From Bactrocera neohumeralis (Eukaryota; Arthropoda; Insecta; Diptera; Tephritidae), in contig NC_065921.1 in assembly GCF_024586455.1 (NCBI RefSeq), positions 12,493,401 through 12,557,400 on the forward strand: a DNA stretch of 64,000 bases, written 5' to 3'. The first letter of the stretch is position 1. Every line of letters starts with the position of its first letter. The notes beneath the pieces are model-generated. The model made no database searches and was not told the DNA's origin. It saw nothing but the letters and a program-made list of their open reading frames with translations. The translations under genes and the position numbers were made by a program. Positions 13,443 through 24,355 of this stretch are shown piece by piece.

Positions 13443-13762
13443 AGTAGCACTTGAAAAATCGACTAGGATCTTATTCCATATATTCATTTTAAAAGGCTTG
13501 ATTGCAGTTAAAAGTTCAATTATAACCGATATCTATTAGGTTGCTTACCAGCTATGGTACCTTTAACTTTTTGTTTAATTCGCCATTTAAACAATCACTT
13601 CTCTAAAACTCACCACTTTGGATATTTTCATAGCACTTGAAAAACGGGCTAGCCTCTTATTCTATATATTAATTGAAAAAAAAAGGTTAATGCATCTAAA
13701 AGCTCAATTATAACCAATAACTATCAGGTTGCTTACTGGTTATGTTACAGTTAACTTTTTGG
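13443..13762 (+). repeat. Tandem duplication, period about 187 bp
   Basis: Copy 1 (13444-13573) and copy 2 (13631-13761) share tagcacttgaaaaa-cg, cttatt-ctatatatt, aaaagttcaattataacc and aggttgcttac. They are moderately diverged. Confidence 0.75.
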
Positions 13763-14299
13763 CGAAAAATACCTTAATTGGATCAAGATCGTACACATTC
13801 CATTCCACGGGTTAGAAAACAGTTTTCCGCGAATGCTACTATATATAAGTCAACGGATTGAGCTCCACTGACCACGATAACCAAATTGACTATTCGAAAG
13901 AGTATTATGTCTTCTAATATGTACTCATTAAGAACTGAAACTAACACGAACGACTTCCTCTTGCTAGATATAATAAAATTAGACTTTAAGTCTCTAAGAC
14001 TTGTGAAATGCAAAAATAACGATGGATTTCATGTACTAAATCGAACTGGCTTGCAGAATTATAATTCTAAGCGAGAAGGGGAAGGTCGATTTATCGAAGA
14101 AATTTGCACGGATAGTCAGAGAGGTATTGGATTTCTAATAGTTTTCCAAAAATGGGTATCTTTATGGAAAAAGATTTTCAGAATTTTATTGAGAAATGTT
14201 AGGCTTATAGTTATATTTGCAGAAACAATGAAGCTTTCACAAAACTCTTTCATAATTAATAATTTCATAAAAACAAGATCAATACGGTAAGCTGAAATA

Positions 14300-14729
14300 C
14301 AAGGTGTATTCCAATGTAAACAGGGCTATCTAGCGCCCCCTGGTGGCACACTGACGACCAAAAATTGCTCAGAATCCAACATTCGAAGGACGATTATTTG
14401 ACCAAAAATCACATTTTAACCATTAACCACTCCCCGTATTCACCTGATATGGCACCGTGCGACTTCTTCCTTTGCGGAAAAAGGCATTTGCCCATGAAAG
14501 GAAAGCGTTATGCAGACGTAGAGGCCATTCAAAAGGCTTGCACCGGCATACTGGCGGCCATACCGGCCAACGAGCAAAAACACGCGTTCGCCATGCTTTT
14601 GGACCGTGCAAAAAGCTGTGTTGAAGCAAAAGAAGACTATTTTGAATAAAATAAATTGATTTTCTGAAAAAACCGTTTGTTCTGTTTTTTTTTTTTTTTT
14701 AAGTCCTGTTTACTTTAGAACGCACCTTG
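14300..14729 (+). mobile_element. Internally deleted mariner-like element, 430 bp
   Basis: Imperfect terminal repeats begin CAAGGTG and contain GTAAACAGG on both ends, flanked by TA. The interior keeps an open C-terminal transposase piece at 14365-14649 (HSPYSPDMAPCDFFL ... KAKEDYFE style) ending at TAA 14647-14649. The N-terminal and catalytic first half are deleted. A T-run near 14684-14700 follows the ORF. Confidence 0.82.
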
Positions 14730-17222
14730 TAGTATATATTTAAAGATTTTTGACTTCGCAATGTAAGAAAAAAATGTACATAAATTAGTTTTATATATTA
14801 GGGTTTCCAATACACAAGTAACGTAAACACTCGCAATTGGGAAATGAAAATAGCCTTAAAACAAAATGTCAAACAACTTCTGCTGCTCCATACTTCTCAA
14901 TGAACTCGACCACCCCTGCAATAACGCCTCACCTACCGCCCTTCCATTTAGCACATTTCAAATAAACGCCTTCGCTTTCACTCACTTCAATGAGGACTTC
15001 TCCTAGGTGCATAGTTCATTTAGGATTTGAAAGACATTGCCGCCACCAGTGTTTGAAGCTGTAGCAAAGATTATGAATGGCTTATGTGGCAGAGAGATTG
15101 CGAGTTCGGGTAAGCTTGTTTTACACCAACGGCCACAAGTGTTGTAAGTAAAAAACAAAAAGCTTTAACCCAAGTAAATAATACTGAATTGAGAGGAGTT
15201 GGAGGGTGGTGAGGATATGAGAGACACAACGTCTCGGCAATAACATTACACGCATATGTTCTCATTGTTGCACACCCGAGGCTTATCTGGCAATGACTTG
15301 TTGTTGTCGAAGCACGAATAATAAAGTAAAATAAAGAAAAAGTATGCGAAAGGCAATAACAACAACTGTTGATAATACGAAGCGGAGACTATGAGACCCA
15401 TATACCCTCAACAGACGCGGGTATAAAAAACTCAACAACAAACGGTAAACAAAAAGGCACGCAGCCACAGGCTGCAACAACATAAAATTATTACAAAAAA
15501 CGGCACTGGAGTCGAGAGGAGCACAAGTGGAAAGCTCTGTGGGGAAGAGGCTTTTAGCAGTTACACTGCAATTGGCAACAATTTGGCGCAAATGAATATA
15601 AACAATTGTTGCAAGTGTGGTAAAAAGAGAATATATGTGCACATAAATGCAAATTAAAGCTGCTTTAAGCCGCAGACAGATTTTTATACACACACATACA
15701 TATATATAATGTACTTTATATACAGAGTTCATTCAGTGCTACCTTTAAAAGCTTCGCGGCCGACCAAAATGGTTGGTGGCTCGAAATAAATCTTAAAACG
15801 AAAGTGAAAATGAAATCGCAAATGAAAGCGCTATAATAAAGATTAAATATTGGCAATATTTAATTATTGATAAAGAATTTCATTGAAAGCTGAAGAACGT
15901 GTAATTTATGTAAGAAACCCACTAAAAAGTTATATAATCAACAAGTGAACTGCCATTACTCCTATTAAACTTTATGTTGCACGTACTCCGCAGCATCGTT
16001 TGTTGCAAGACATTGTCGTGCAACTGCAATTTTCCGGTAATAAATAATCCAATAGTGCGTTGCAAAAAGCCAAATGCAAAAGAAAACTCAAAACAGTTTA
16101 AGACAGACATAGCTACGATTACAAATTGTCGTATGCGCATTTCCAGATAAGACTAAATAGTTGCATGCAACTTTTTATGCAACGTTTATCAACAACTACT
16201 TACACAAAGCGCCCTAACAGCATCAGCGCGTATTTTTCATGCCAATACTGGCTGACGTAATAGCCGCTAGCGATATGGAGCAATTTTGAGACAACTACAT
16301 ACATACAAAGTATATGCAAGAACTACTACTACACACACAACTATACATCTCGTGCATTCCTTCGCAGTCATCTGTTGGCAAAGTTTGTCGTCGGCGCCAT
16401 TTTGCATTGGCATCTGCGACGGCACAGGCAAACAGAACTTTGTTGCAAGTCGTTCGTATAACAAAGCTAGCTTTTAAGAAGCGCAAACACGCATACACTT
16501 ACTGCAAATATACTTGTTATAATGTATGAGTAACTATTTTTTAGTACTACATACTTTAAAATGGCGCCAAGTAGTAATACATATCCATACATACATACAT
16601 ATACATATCTATTAAAGTAGTATAAATGTATTTCAGCTTATGTATGTGTATACGAGCCAACTTGCAACTTATAAGTTGCAAAAGCTTATCGCTTTCCTTG
16701 CATGGCATTAGTGGAAGCAATTCTTGACATGAGGCAAATTGGATTTCCAAAGTGGATATCGTTTGATGCAACTTCTTTTATAGGTAGTTGACTTGTTTGC
16801 ATGCATTCAAGCGTATGTATGTACATATGTATGTGTAAATCCCTTCATTGTAAAAAGTTAGTTTTCGATTTTCTCTCAGATTAGCATTGCGATCTGCATA
16901 GTTTAGCGTTGAGTAGCTGTTTTTTCGCCGAAAAGGCAAACACTCCAAGTTGCGAATTTAGACTGCCGGATTTAGTTGGGGTAGCTGTGGGGCTTTAGTT
17001 TGTTGGAAAAGATTTATGCAATTGTTGTTGAAGTTAGATTTAATAAGAAATAGTTAGTATTACTGAATGCACAAGATGTGTATTCACGCAGGTATTACAG
17101 CTCTCATATTTCTCTTGCTGATTTTAAACTTTTTTCAAGTAAACAGTTTCATTTCGGAGTAGTTGAAACCCATTTCTCATTTCGAAATTATAATTTCATA
17201 GAATTTGTATACGCATCAATTT

Positions 17223-18070
17223 TTTTTTTTTTAATTCTGCAGAGTTCTGTACAAAGTTAGCTTATCCGGATACTGAAATATTTCGGAGTTGTCAAATAGT
17301 TAATTACTTATTTGCATAAATTCATAATGAAACCCATTATAAAATTATAGAAATATAAAATGTAGCAATTTTTGTAGTTTTTTAATTCCGAATTTTTCGG
17401 ATTTGGTATTTTGTCGGAATTAATATTTCATAGTTGGAATTAGAATTAGAACTCTGAATTTGAATTTGAATACGTATACATTTCTTTTAATATTCTGCAG
17501 AGGATACTGAAATATTTCGGAGTTGTCAAAAATTCATAATCAAATTTATTTTAAAATTATAGAAATACAAAATGCAGTAAATTTTGTAGTTTTTTCATTC
17601 CGAATATTTCGGAGTTGATATCCTTTTGAAAAAATATGTTAAAATTTCGGCAGCTACTAATTTTATATTTAAAAAAATTCTTATTCAAAACTATTTTCAT
17701 ATTTTCAAAATCATATACGCCAACTTGGAACTACGGAATTGAATAATAATTTTTTAATATTCTGCAGAGCTCTTTTGAAAGTTAGCTTATCAGGAAACAG
17801 AAATATTTGGGAGTTGTTAAATAATTAAAAAGTAGTTTCACAAACTCTGTTATATGCATAAATTCATAATCCAATTTGTTAAATATTTTATAAATATATA
17901 ATGTAATACTTTTTTAACACCGAATTTTTCGGAATAATTTTTTTTTGGGAATATCAATGTAGAATTTCGGCAGTTAACATTTTTATAATGAAAAAAAGTT
18001 TTATTATTTTCAAAGTTACAAAATCATATATGCCAACTTAGAACCCCGATATATTCGGTTATTTAGAACT
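17223..18070 (+). repeat. Diverged tandem repeat, three units of about 260 bp
   Basis: Units begin at the shared text attctgcagag at 17234, 17492 and 17759. Each then runs gaaatattt(c/g)gg(g)agttgt, aaattcataat, ttataaaa/attata, attccgaa-tttcgga and, in units 2 and 3, aatttcggcagt and ccaactt-gaac. The PstI-type CTGCAG site is conserved. More TTCGGA-rich sequence follows to about 18660. Confidence 0.75.
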
Positions 18071-19107
18071 TTATCATCTTTGATCACTATAATATAAATA
18101 ATAGTAAATTTTTTATCTACAGAAAAACTAATCAGTTTATGTTAAAATAAATCGCAGTAATTACACTGTGGAACATTTTTGGGATTATTGTCTGGGGGGT
18201 GAGAAATTCCAAGCCTAGGTGATGGTACTAGGTCAGTATAGTAAAACCCTCAAAGGGTTTGGCGTTCGTATGTGTCAGTTTTTTATGACCTTTTAAATTT
18301 TTTCCTCATCTTGATGTTTTTTCGCTTAGTTGTAACATTTTGGCAAAAACGATGTTCGAAATTTTTCGGAGTTTTTATATTCGGAAATAACATTTCGCGC
18401 ACGACTACCTCCGCTGGTTATTAGTTTTCTCTTGAAGAATAAAAATACATAATTTAATTTAATGTTACTTATGACTTCTCAAGTTTTGAAACTCCAAAAT
18501 TTTCAAATATTGTGAAATAAATTACTTTCTCGTACTATAATATGAAATAAATTTCGAATCTAATTAGTTTATAATTTTTTTTGCATTCCGAAAAAAATTC
18601 GGAATAATATTTTTTCGGAGTAATGTTTTTTCGGTAATTATTTTTTCGAACGTTCCTTCACCTTAACGTATGTCGGCAATTTTTTTACAAGTCGACTACC
18701 ATTATCCGTCTTCAAGGAGCAAACAAAACAAAATCCGTTACTAATGTAGCCTACATTTTCTCAGAAGTCATTACTTCTTATAAGTAACTTGGAGTCTTGA
18801 AAAATAATTTGGAAGTGTGAATATGATTGATTGCAAACTACTTAGACATTTCCCGCTGAACACACTAGTTGCCGAAAGATATATCTCTAGTATGTTTGTT
18901 TTGCTCAATAAATAGTATATATCACGACAGATACCATTTATTGAGCCTATTAACTGTACATATATGACATGTTTACTTCAACTATGTAGCATACTTTCTC
19001 AGAAAATAAAACAGAAAGTGCTTTAATATATACATATGTTATAAATTAGTCGATAACTTTGTTAAATATATATAATTATCTTTATATACAAGTACATACA
19101 TATATTC

Positions 19108-19246
19108 TTATCAACTTCATTGATAAGTCACTTATCTGTCAATGATAAGCAATTAATTCTGGGTGCTTACCCTCAAATCAAAAGTTACTAAGAAAATATA
19201 TAAGGGTATTATTAGAAAGCTTCTACGGCTTATCAGATTATTATCT
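19108..19246. promoter_or_regulatory. Cluster of six GATA-type sites upstream of MBF2 copy 1
   Basis: WGATAR matches occur at 19108-19113, 19121-19126, 19132-19137, 19143-19148, 19230-19235 and 19241-19246, on both strands. Four fall within 41 bases. All lie 45-185 bases upstream of the TATA box. GATA factors drive gut and fat-body genes in flies, so expression in those tissues is a reasonable inference. Confidence 0.5.
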
Positions 19247-19291
19247 CTAAAAACGCTCCAATCAAATTGAAATTATCACATCCTAAATAAG

Positions 19292-19300
19292 TATAAAAAG
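19292..19300 (+). promoter_or_regulatory. TATA box of MBF2 copy 1
   Basis: TATAAAAAG lies 57 bases before the start codon. It would place transcription start near 19320-19330 and give a leader of about 20-30 bases. Confidence 0.75.
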
Positions 19301-19348
19301 CAGAAGAGCTGGACAAAACTTTATTACTTAACATAACAGCGCTTGAAA

Positions 19349-19801
19349 ATGAAGATTGTCGTGCAAATTTGTGTGCTCTTCGCACTTTGCGCCGTCGCCT
19401 TTTCTTGGAGCTCGACTTGGGGTGTACGCAATGCCACTGATGTACTCTTATTCAGTAAGAATGTATTTCAACCAGCTATAGCCAACAAAGTACAAATCGT
19501 TTATTTTGACATACCCGAAACGGTAAGTAATTTAACAGACAGAACTATATTCTCCTTCAATTTCTTTATTTTCAACATATTTGTTTTTTACTTTTCTTAC
19601 TCACTTCAGTTGGAAAGCAATAACAGCGTAATCACTGCAATATATTTGCAAGACCAGTTCAAAAATAGTTCGGGTCCGTCGAACAACTTATATTACGGTG
19701 GACCTGGTTGGACTTATGCCTCTATACAGATGAGAACATATACTAGTATTGGTCTAAATGTTACTTTTGTGGTTTATGGAAAACAAAGAAGTTATTTATA
19801 A
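19349..19801 (+). CDS. MBF2-family secreted peptide, copy 1 (two exons)
   Basis: Exons are 19349-19522 and 19610-19801, with an 87-base intron (ACG/gtaagt ... acttcag/TTG, phase 0), giving 121 residues. Residues 1-19 form a signal peptide (MKIVVQICVLFALCAVAFS). The conserved core is SSTWGVRNAT, FDIPE, ITAIYLQDQF and the YYGGPGWTYASIQM block near the C-terminus, as in the arthropod MBF2 family, often labelled probable salivary secreted peptide. The family founder was described in Bombyx as a coactivator of FTZ-F1, but a signal peptide points to secretion here. Three or four N-glycosylation sequons are visible (NAT, NSS, NVT). ATG at 19349 is chosen because it starts the signal peptide. A TATA box lies 57 bases upstream, and AATAAA overlaps the stop codon. 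It lies antisense inside a Wnt5 intron. Compared with copy 2 it has a 5-residue C-terminal extension. Confidence 0.9.
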   Translation: MKIVVQICVLFALCAVAFSWSSTWGVRNATDVLLFSKNVFQPAIANKVQIVYFDIPETVSNLTDRTIFSFNFFIFNIFVFYFSYSLQLESNNSVITAIYLQDQFKNSSGPSNNLYYGGPGWTYASIQMRTYTSIGLNVTFVVYGKQRSYL

Positions 19802-20389
19802 ATAAAAATAGCACATTGCACAAAAAAGGTTTTCTTTACAAGATATTAAGAAAAATGAAGGCTAAGAGCAGTCTTTTATTTAATAAACATTGTAGTTTTC
19901 TTTTAGAAGAAAGTTAAAAAATAAGTGCTCTTTTAGTTTAAATTTTTAAAGACAACAAACGTTTGGTAAATTATGCTCAATTTATGTTCAGTTAAGTGCT
20001 AGTATCTTTATTACTATATTGTAAATGAAAATTATCTGATTTATTTTACAACGATTTATATCGACAATGAATACTTATTTGACATTGATTAAATCTCGCT
20101 TGATACTTCTCAATGTACCTTTTGTTTACCTTAAAGAAGACAATAATTTTCTTAAGTTTACTAACTCTTTTGTTTACCTTTAGCGGTGTCAAAAACCCTT
20201 ATAAAGGTAAATGGGCAAAATGACGCTAACAATAAAGTTTTTGACTTTTTTCATACGATATTTAGTTATTTCAGACTTACAAAGACAACAATTTTGAACG
20301 AGCAAAATCCCGATAGTTTCTTAAACTTAGATACTACCTCATTTTATCGGATATGTACTGCTAGGAACCAGTATCCGCACTCTCATTCA

Positions 20390-20745
20390 ATGTAAGTAGG
20401 TGAATGCCATGGTTATTCATGAATAACTTGTGGATTTTCTTCGCACCAGAATGGTTTATTTACCGCACTACTCAGATAAAAGTGAAAATCATCGGATGAG
20501 ATGATTTTCTTTAAAAAAAATCATTATCTTTTTCCAGTTGTTGCAAGGCAAATTCAATACATTTACGGCGGTCCAATGCCCTCAATTCTTGAGTGAGAAC
20601 AATTTTATTAGGCTGCAAGCACAAATCTTTTCTCAAAATCCACCAGGTTGTGGTTGAGATAGTAGGGAGATAGTATTCCCGTTCCTTTTCGAGATAATTG
20701 TCTGAAAATTTGGCGTGAAGGGAGTTTTTCTTTTTTTGTCTTCTT
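20390..20745 (-). mobile_element. Decayed DDE transposase fragment
   Basis: The minus strand contains, in broken frames, text resembling SSDDFHFYLSSAVNKPFWCEENPQ, a block seen in Tc1/mariner-type transposases before the catalytic Asp region. No terminal repeats are found. Confidence 0.5.
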
Positions 20746-22740
20746 TTATATTTTTCCTTTTATTTTCTACATTCATGTTTTATGAGAAAAATAAAACTGT
20801 ACAAATATGGGCACTTAAGAATTTGATTAAGCTTAACCCTAACCACATTTTTGCTTTGGCTAAATATTGGCTCTGACCCCAGCTAACCGAAAGAAATCAA
20901 TTTGAAACAATCTCTACAATTTATTTTATTTTATTGCAGTATCAGTGTACAAAGGTGAATGTTAGGAAGCCCACTAAAGCATATTTATAGTCTTTTGTAC
21001 AAGTATGTATTAAGAAGTATTGAGCCACCGCAATATGCAACGCAATTCATAAGCAAAATTGATTGGACACTCAACAAATGCGACTCCCACCCAACGGCCT
21101 AGCCAGAAAGAACAGAAATCGTATGTAATACTAACATATTTATGGCACGAGAGTGCGCTAAGTGGATGCTTAAGTCCTAAGCATGCAGGACTATGATTTG
21201 TCTACAAAAGATATTGCAACTGAAGTTCGGGCAAACAATATGCGGTTAACTGTAAGTGATTGTGGGTTGTTTACCCAATCTATTAGTGGGTGGGAAAACG
21301 TGAGCAATAAATATTGACAGTGAAGATTAGATGGGGAGAGAGTGTTGCTGGCTGATTAGTAATAGTTGCAATATGTTACCGGGGGCCCGTTGTACACACA
21401 TAAATCGAAATGTGGGCAATAAAATTTGCGAGCAAAAATGTGCGACTAAACAATGCCTGTGACATTATTCTACGACAGTTATATAGAATAGAACGACAGA
21501 TGTGTGTCCTAGCACTAAAATAGAAGATAAATGTGCATGTGCGCACTCCCCTAATACTAGCAATTTAAACCACAAAGCCACTGTAGATGCCATGCCATTT
21601 ATGTGCAGCAGTGTAGAAGCAACCACAGCAAACGTTTGAAATGCAACGGAGCCCTCACTTTGTGTGAGACGCAGGCACAAATCGTAAACAGTCACCTTTG
21701 CTACGAATTGAGACGAATGTCAATAGCAGCGGCACATACTGATTGCCTGCCACATCACAAAAAGCAAGCACATTAAACACAAGCACTTACTTTTTTCATA
21801 TGATTTCTTGTTGTTGCTATGGACTTGTGGCAGCTATGCCAAGCTGTGGAGCAAGCCATCAATACGCTCTGTTTTAAACTGTTTGTGGCACGACTTTTGT
21901 TGTTATCTACTGCCAAATGTTGTCTGATGTGGCACATACACACACTTCCGTCAGCATGTTGCTACCTGCTGTTGGCACTTGTGTTTCTCAAGACATGCAG
22001 CACGCACTCACCGCCCTTGCCTGCTAACTCAGTCGTTCGGAGTAGATACACTCGTTAGAGTCATCTTTTATTTGCACGCTTGTGTTTAATGTGTGGTTTT
22101 TATGGCAGCAACAAGCAATTGCCGGCTGTCTTTGTGCGGTACTTAGCCTGGCAGTACTTAAAATGCACACGCACACACAAGTCGGAAGTTGGAGGACATC
22201 CTGTGAATAACAGGTAATTACCACAATAATTTCCCACTAATCCCAATAAATTAAATGAAATTTAGGTGTCACTCTCGAGCGCACATCAAAAGACGTTAAA
22301 TATGGTATTTGCACTGCAGCCAATTTTAAACATCTTAGAGTCGCTCTTCAAGTGTCAAGTGGTCTCTCAAAGTAGGAAAAAATTGAATTTCTAATATTTT
22401 TGTTTTTTCGCTTTTAATTCTTGGAATATGCATGTTTATATATTTTCCGCATATTTTCTCTCGCATGACACCAGCTGTGACAAGCGACTTGATATAAAAA
22501 ACCAAAAATTCGATACACTTGCGTGTCATATGGAATAGGCGCACAGTTATGTGCCACAAGCAAAAGCAACACAATGCTGCTTAAACAATTATTTGGAAAT
22601 GGCGCCAAAGCAGCAGCTTCGGAAAGAAATAGCACTGATAGACATTTTTGTAATTCTGTAGCTGGCAACCATTTCTATGAAGGAGCCTGTTATCATTTCT
22701 GAAGACTTTAAAATGTATATAAATACAATAAATACAATTA

Positions 22741-22805
22741 AAAAGTAAGGAAGAGCTAAGTTCGGGTGTAACCGAACATTTTATAGTGTTGAAACTTGCA
22801 AGAAT
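22741..22805 (+). repeat. Dispersed repeat AAGTAAGGAAGAGCTAAGTT, left copy
   Basis: It reads aagtaaggaagagctaagtt followed by cgggtgtaaccgaacatttt. A copy in the opposite orientation ends at 28254. I recall this text as frequent in tephritid genomes. Confidence 0.65.
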
Positions 22806-23014
22806 CAAATCCGCGGAATTACTTTCAGGTGTTGGCAGTATTAACAAATGTAGCGAAAGAGTTCACTTCATTGTCTGGCGAAATAGTGAATGGATTACAA
22901 TAAAATGTGGCATCATATTAACTTATTTTGAAAGTCATAGACTCTCTTAGTTTTATTACTACATATTAATTCGCGTCCCCGAAAATTATATTTCAATCAT
23001 CTCCAAATGAAATA

Positions 23015-23397
23015 CTACTGTGTTCAAATTGAAAGGTGAATTTTGTCCTTTTCATCTCCTTCAAAGTAATCCCCTCCCGCTGCAATACACTTATGCCAAC
23101 GAATTTTCCAGTCAATATAGCACTTGGAAAAATTCTCCGTCGTGATGGCCATCAGAGCCTTCTTCGATTCAGCTTTTCGTATAACATGGTTCCTTATCGC
23201 ACTTCCTTTTTCAATAAATACAGACATAGTAAAAATCGAAGAATTCACTTTTAGAGCCTCAGAAAACGACGCGAATCTCAAATACTAATAAATCCTTAAC
23301 AGTACTACCTACTTACAGAAAAAAAATTACCGATTCGAAAAACACGCGAATTATAAATTAATTGAAATTAATTCACCTTTCAATTTGATCACAGTAG
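23015..23397 (-). mobile_element. Short mariner-derived element, 383 bp, near-perfect terminal repeats
   Basis: Terminal repeats of 27 bases start CTACTGTG and contain CAAATTGAAAGG, with one mismatch, and are flanked by TA on both sides. The interior keeps only the C-terminal transposase on the minus strand (WHKCIAAGGDYFEGDEKD, about 23030-23120) and a stretch of upstream sequence. It is a non-autonomous deletion derivative. Confidence 0.83.
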
Positions 23398-23519
23398 TAT
23401 TGTAAAAATTGGTTACAGAATATCTGTGGGTAATAGAAAAATTCTGTTTTAAGATTTGACTTCGGGGTATCAAATTGCATTTGAAACACCTAAGAATTTT
23501 CATGTCACAAATAATGTGT

Positions 23520-23835
23520 CTACCAGTGTAATTTTACGTTCTGAGCCGGTCGATAGACCATCAAGATCGTGAGATATCACACCGTTAGACTTTTTCAGTA
23601 GGGATATATAGTATAAAGTCTAAAGTCTATGTGGACAATTCCGTTTTGATTCAGGCCTTAGAGCCATTCGCCTGTCGAAATGCTCGTACGTGTCATCGAA
23701 AATTGAACTAAACGGCTGGACTTTTGAAACATTGGAAAGAAATAATCTTCAAAAAATAAATGGAAAAGAATGCTCTTTCGAATGATAATAAACATTCATC
23801 ATTAAATTTGAAGTTTCTGAAATGGCATACCGCAC
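23520..23835 (+). mobile_element. C-terminal fragment of a second mariner lineage
   Basis: It shares taaagtctaaagtctatg and the terminal tgaatgataataaacattc block with 42170-42620 and 60960-61020. This is the transposase C-terminus and 3' end of the GGGTGATC family. Frames are broken. Confidence 0.65.
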
Positions 23836-23939
23836 AAGATTATAACAAGGTTTTGCTGTCGGTTTGAACAGCGGTATAGTTTGTTTGGTTCACCACGCGA
23901 TGATTTTTTTGTGTATTTATAATGTTGACTGATATAAAA

Positions 23940-24355
23940 GATACACCAGATAAAGGTGGATATAGAGATTACCAAGATTTAAAAAAAACGCTGAAGTTTC
24001 AAAACAAATATATAAAGAATATAAAGAAGGTGGATATTATTATAATACATTAAAAAGAGATTTCGAGGCTGGACAAGCTGCTAGAACCGCGGCAGCCAAT
24101 AACGGAGGTTCCAATAAACGAACCAGACCAGATAGTGAAAGCGATTGAAGTAGTAGCGGAGATTCTCTCTTCATTGAGAAGCGTCCTAATTTGGATATTA
24201 ATACTAATAATATGGATATCCATCAGGAAATTGATATTCGACAAAGTGGTTCCGGGCGTGGCCCAACTACGGGGGCGAGGTCAGGAGCCTCTGGAAATGG
24301 AGAATCTTCTATGGGGGTCACATGGATACGGCCCAGTAGATTGATAGCAATATAA
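23940..24355 (+). pseudogene. Possible endogenous viral (densovirus-capsid-like) fragment
   Basis: One frame from about 23989 to 24355 is open for over 110 codons except for one TGA at 24146-24148. A single-base shift in an A-run near 23985 links it to a short matching stretch upstream. The text has a GGYYYN segment, a basic KRTRPD patch, then a Gly/Ser/Ala-rich stretch (GASGNGESS) and a Trp-containing end. That order is reminiscent of the region between the phospholipase and jelly-roll parts of insect parvovirus capsid proteins. The match is from memory and weak. Codon use and Gly/Ser content differ sharply from flanking AT-rich DNA. It could also be a retroelement gag piece. It is broken and incomplete. 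Confidence 0.35.

Noticed and set aside
15283..15732. 149-codon minus strand open frame
   Set aside because: Same reason. No conserved motifs, and simple CA/TA sequence at the start.
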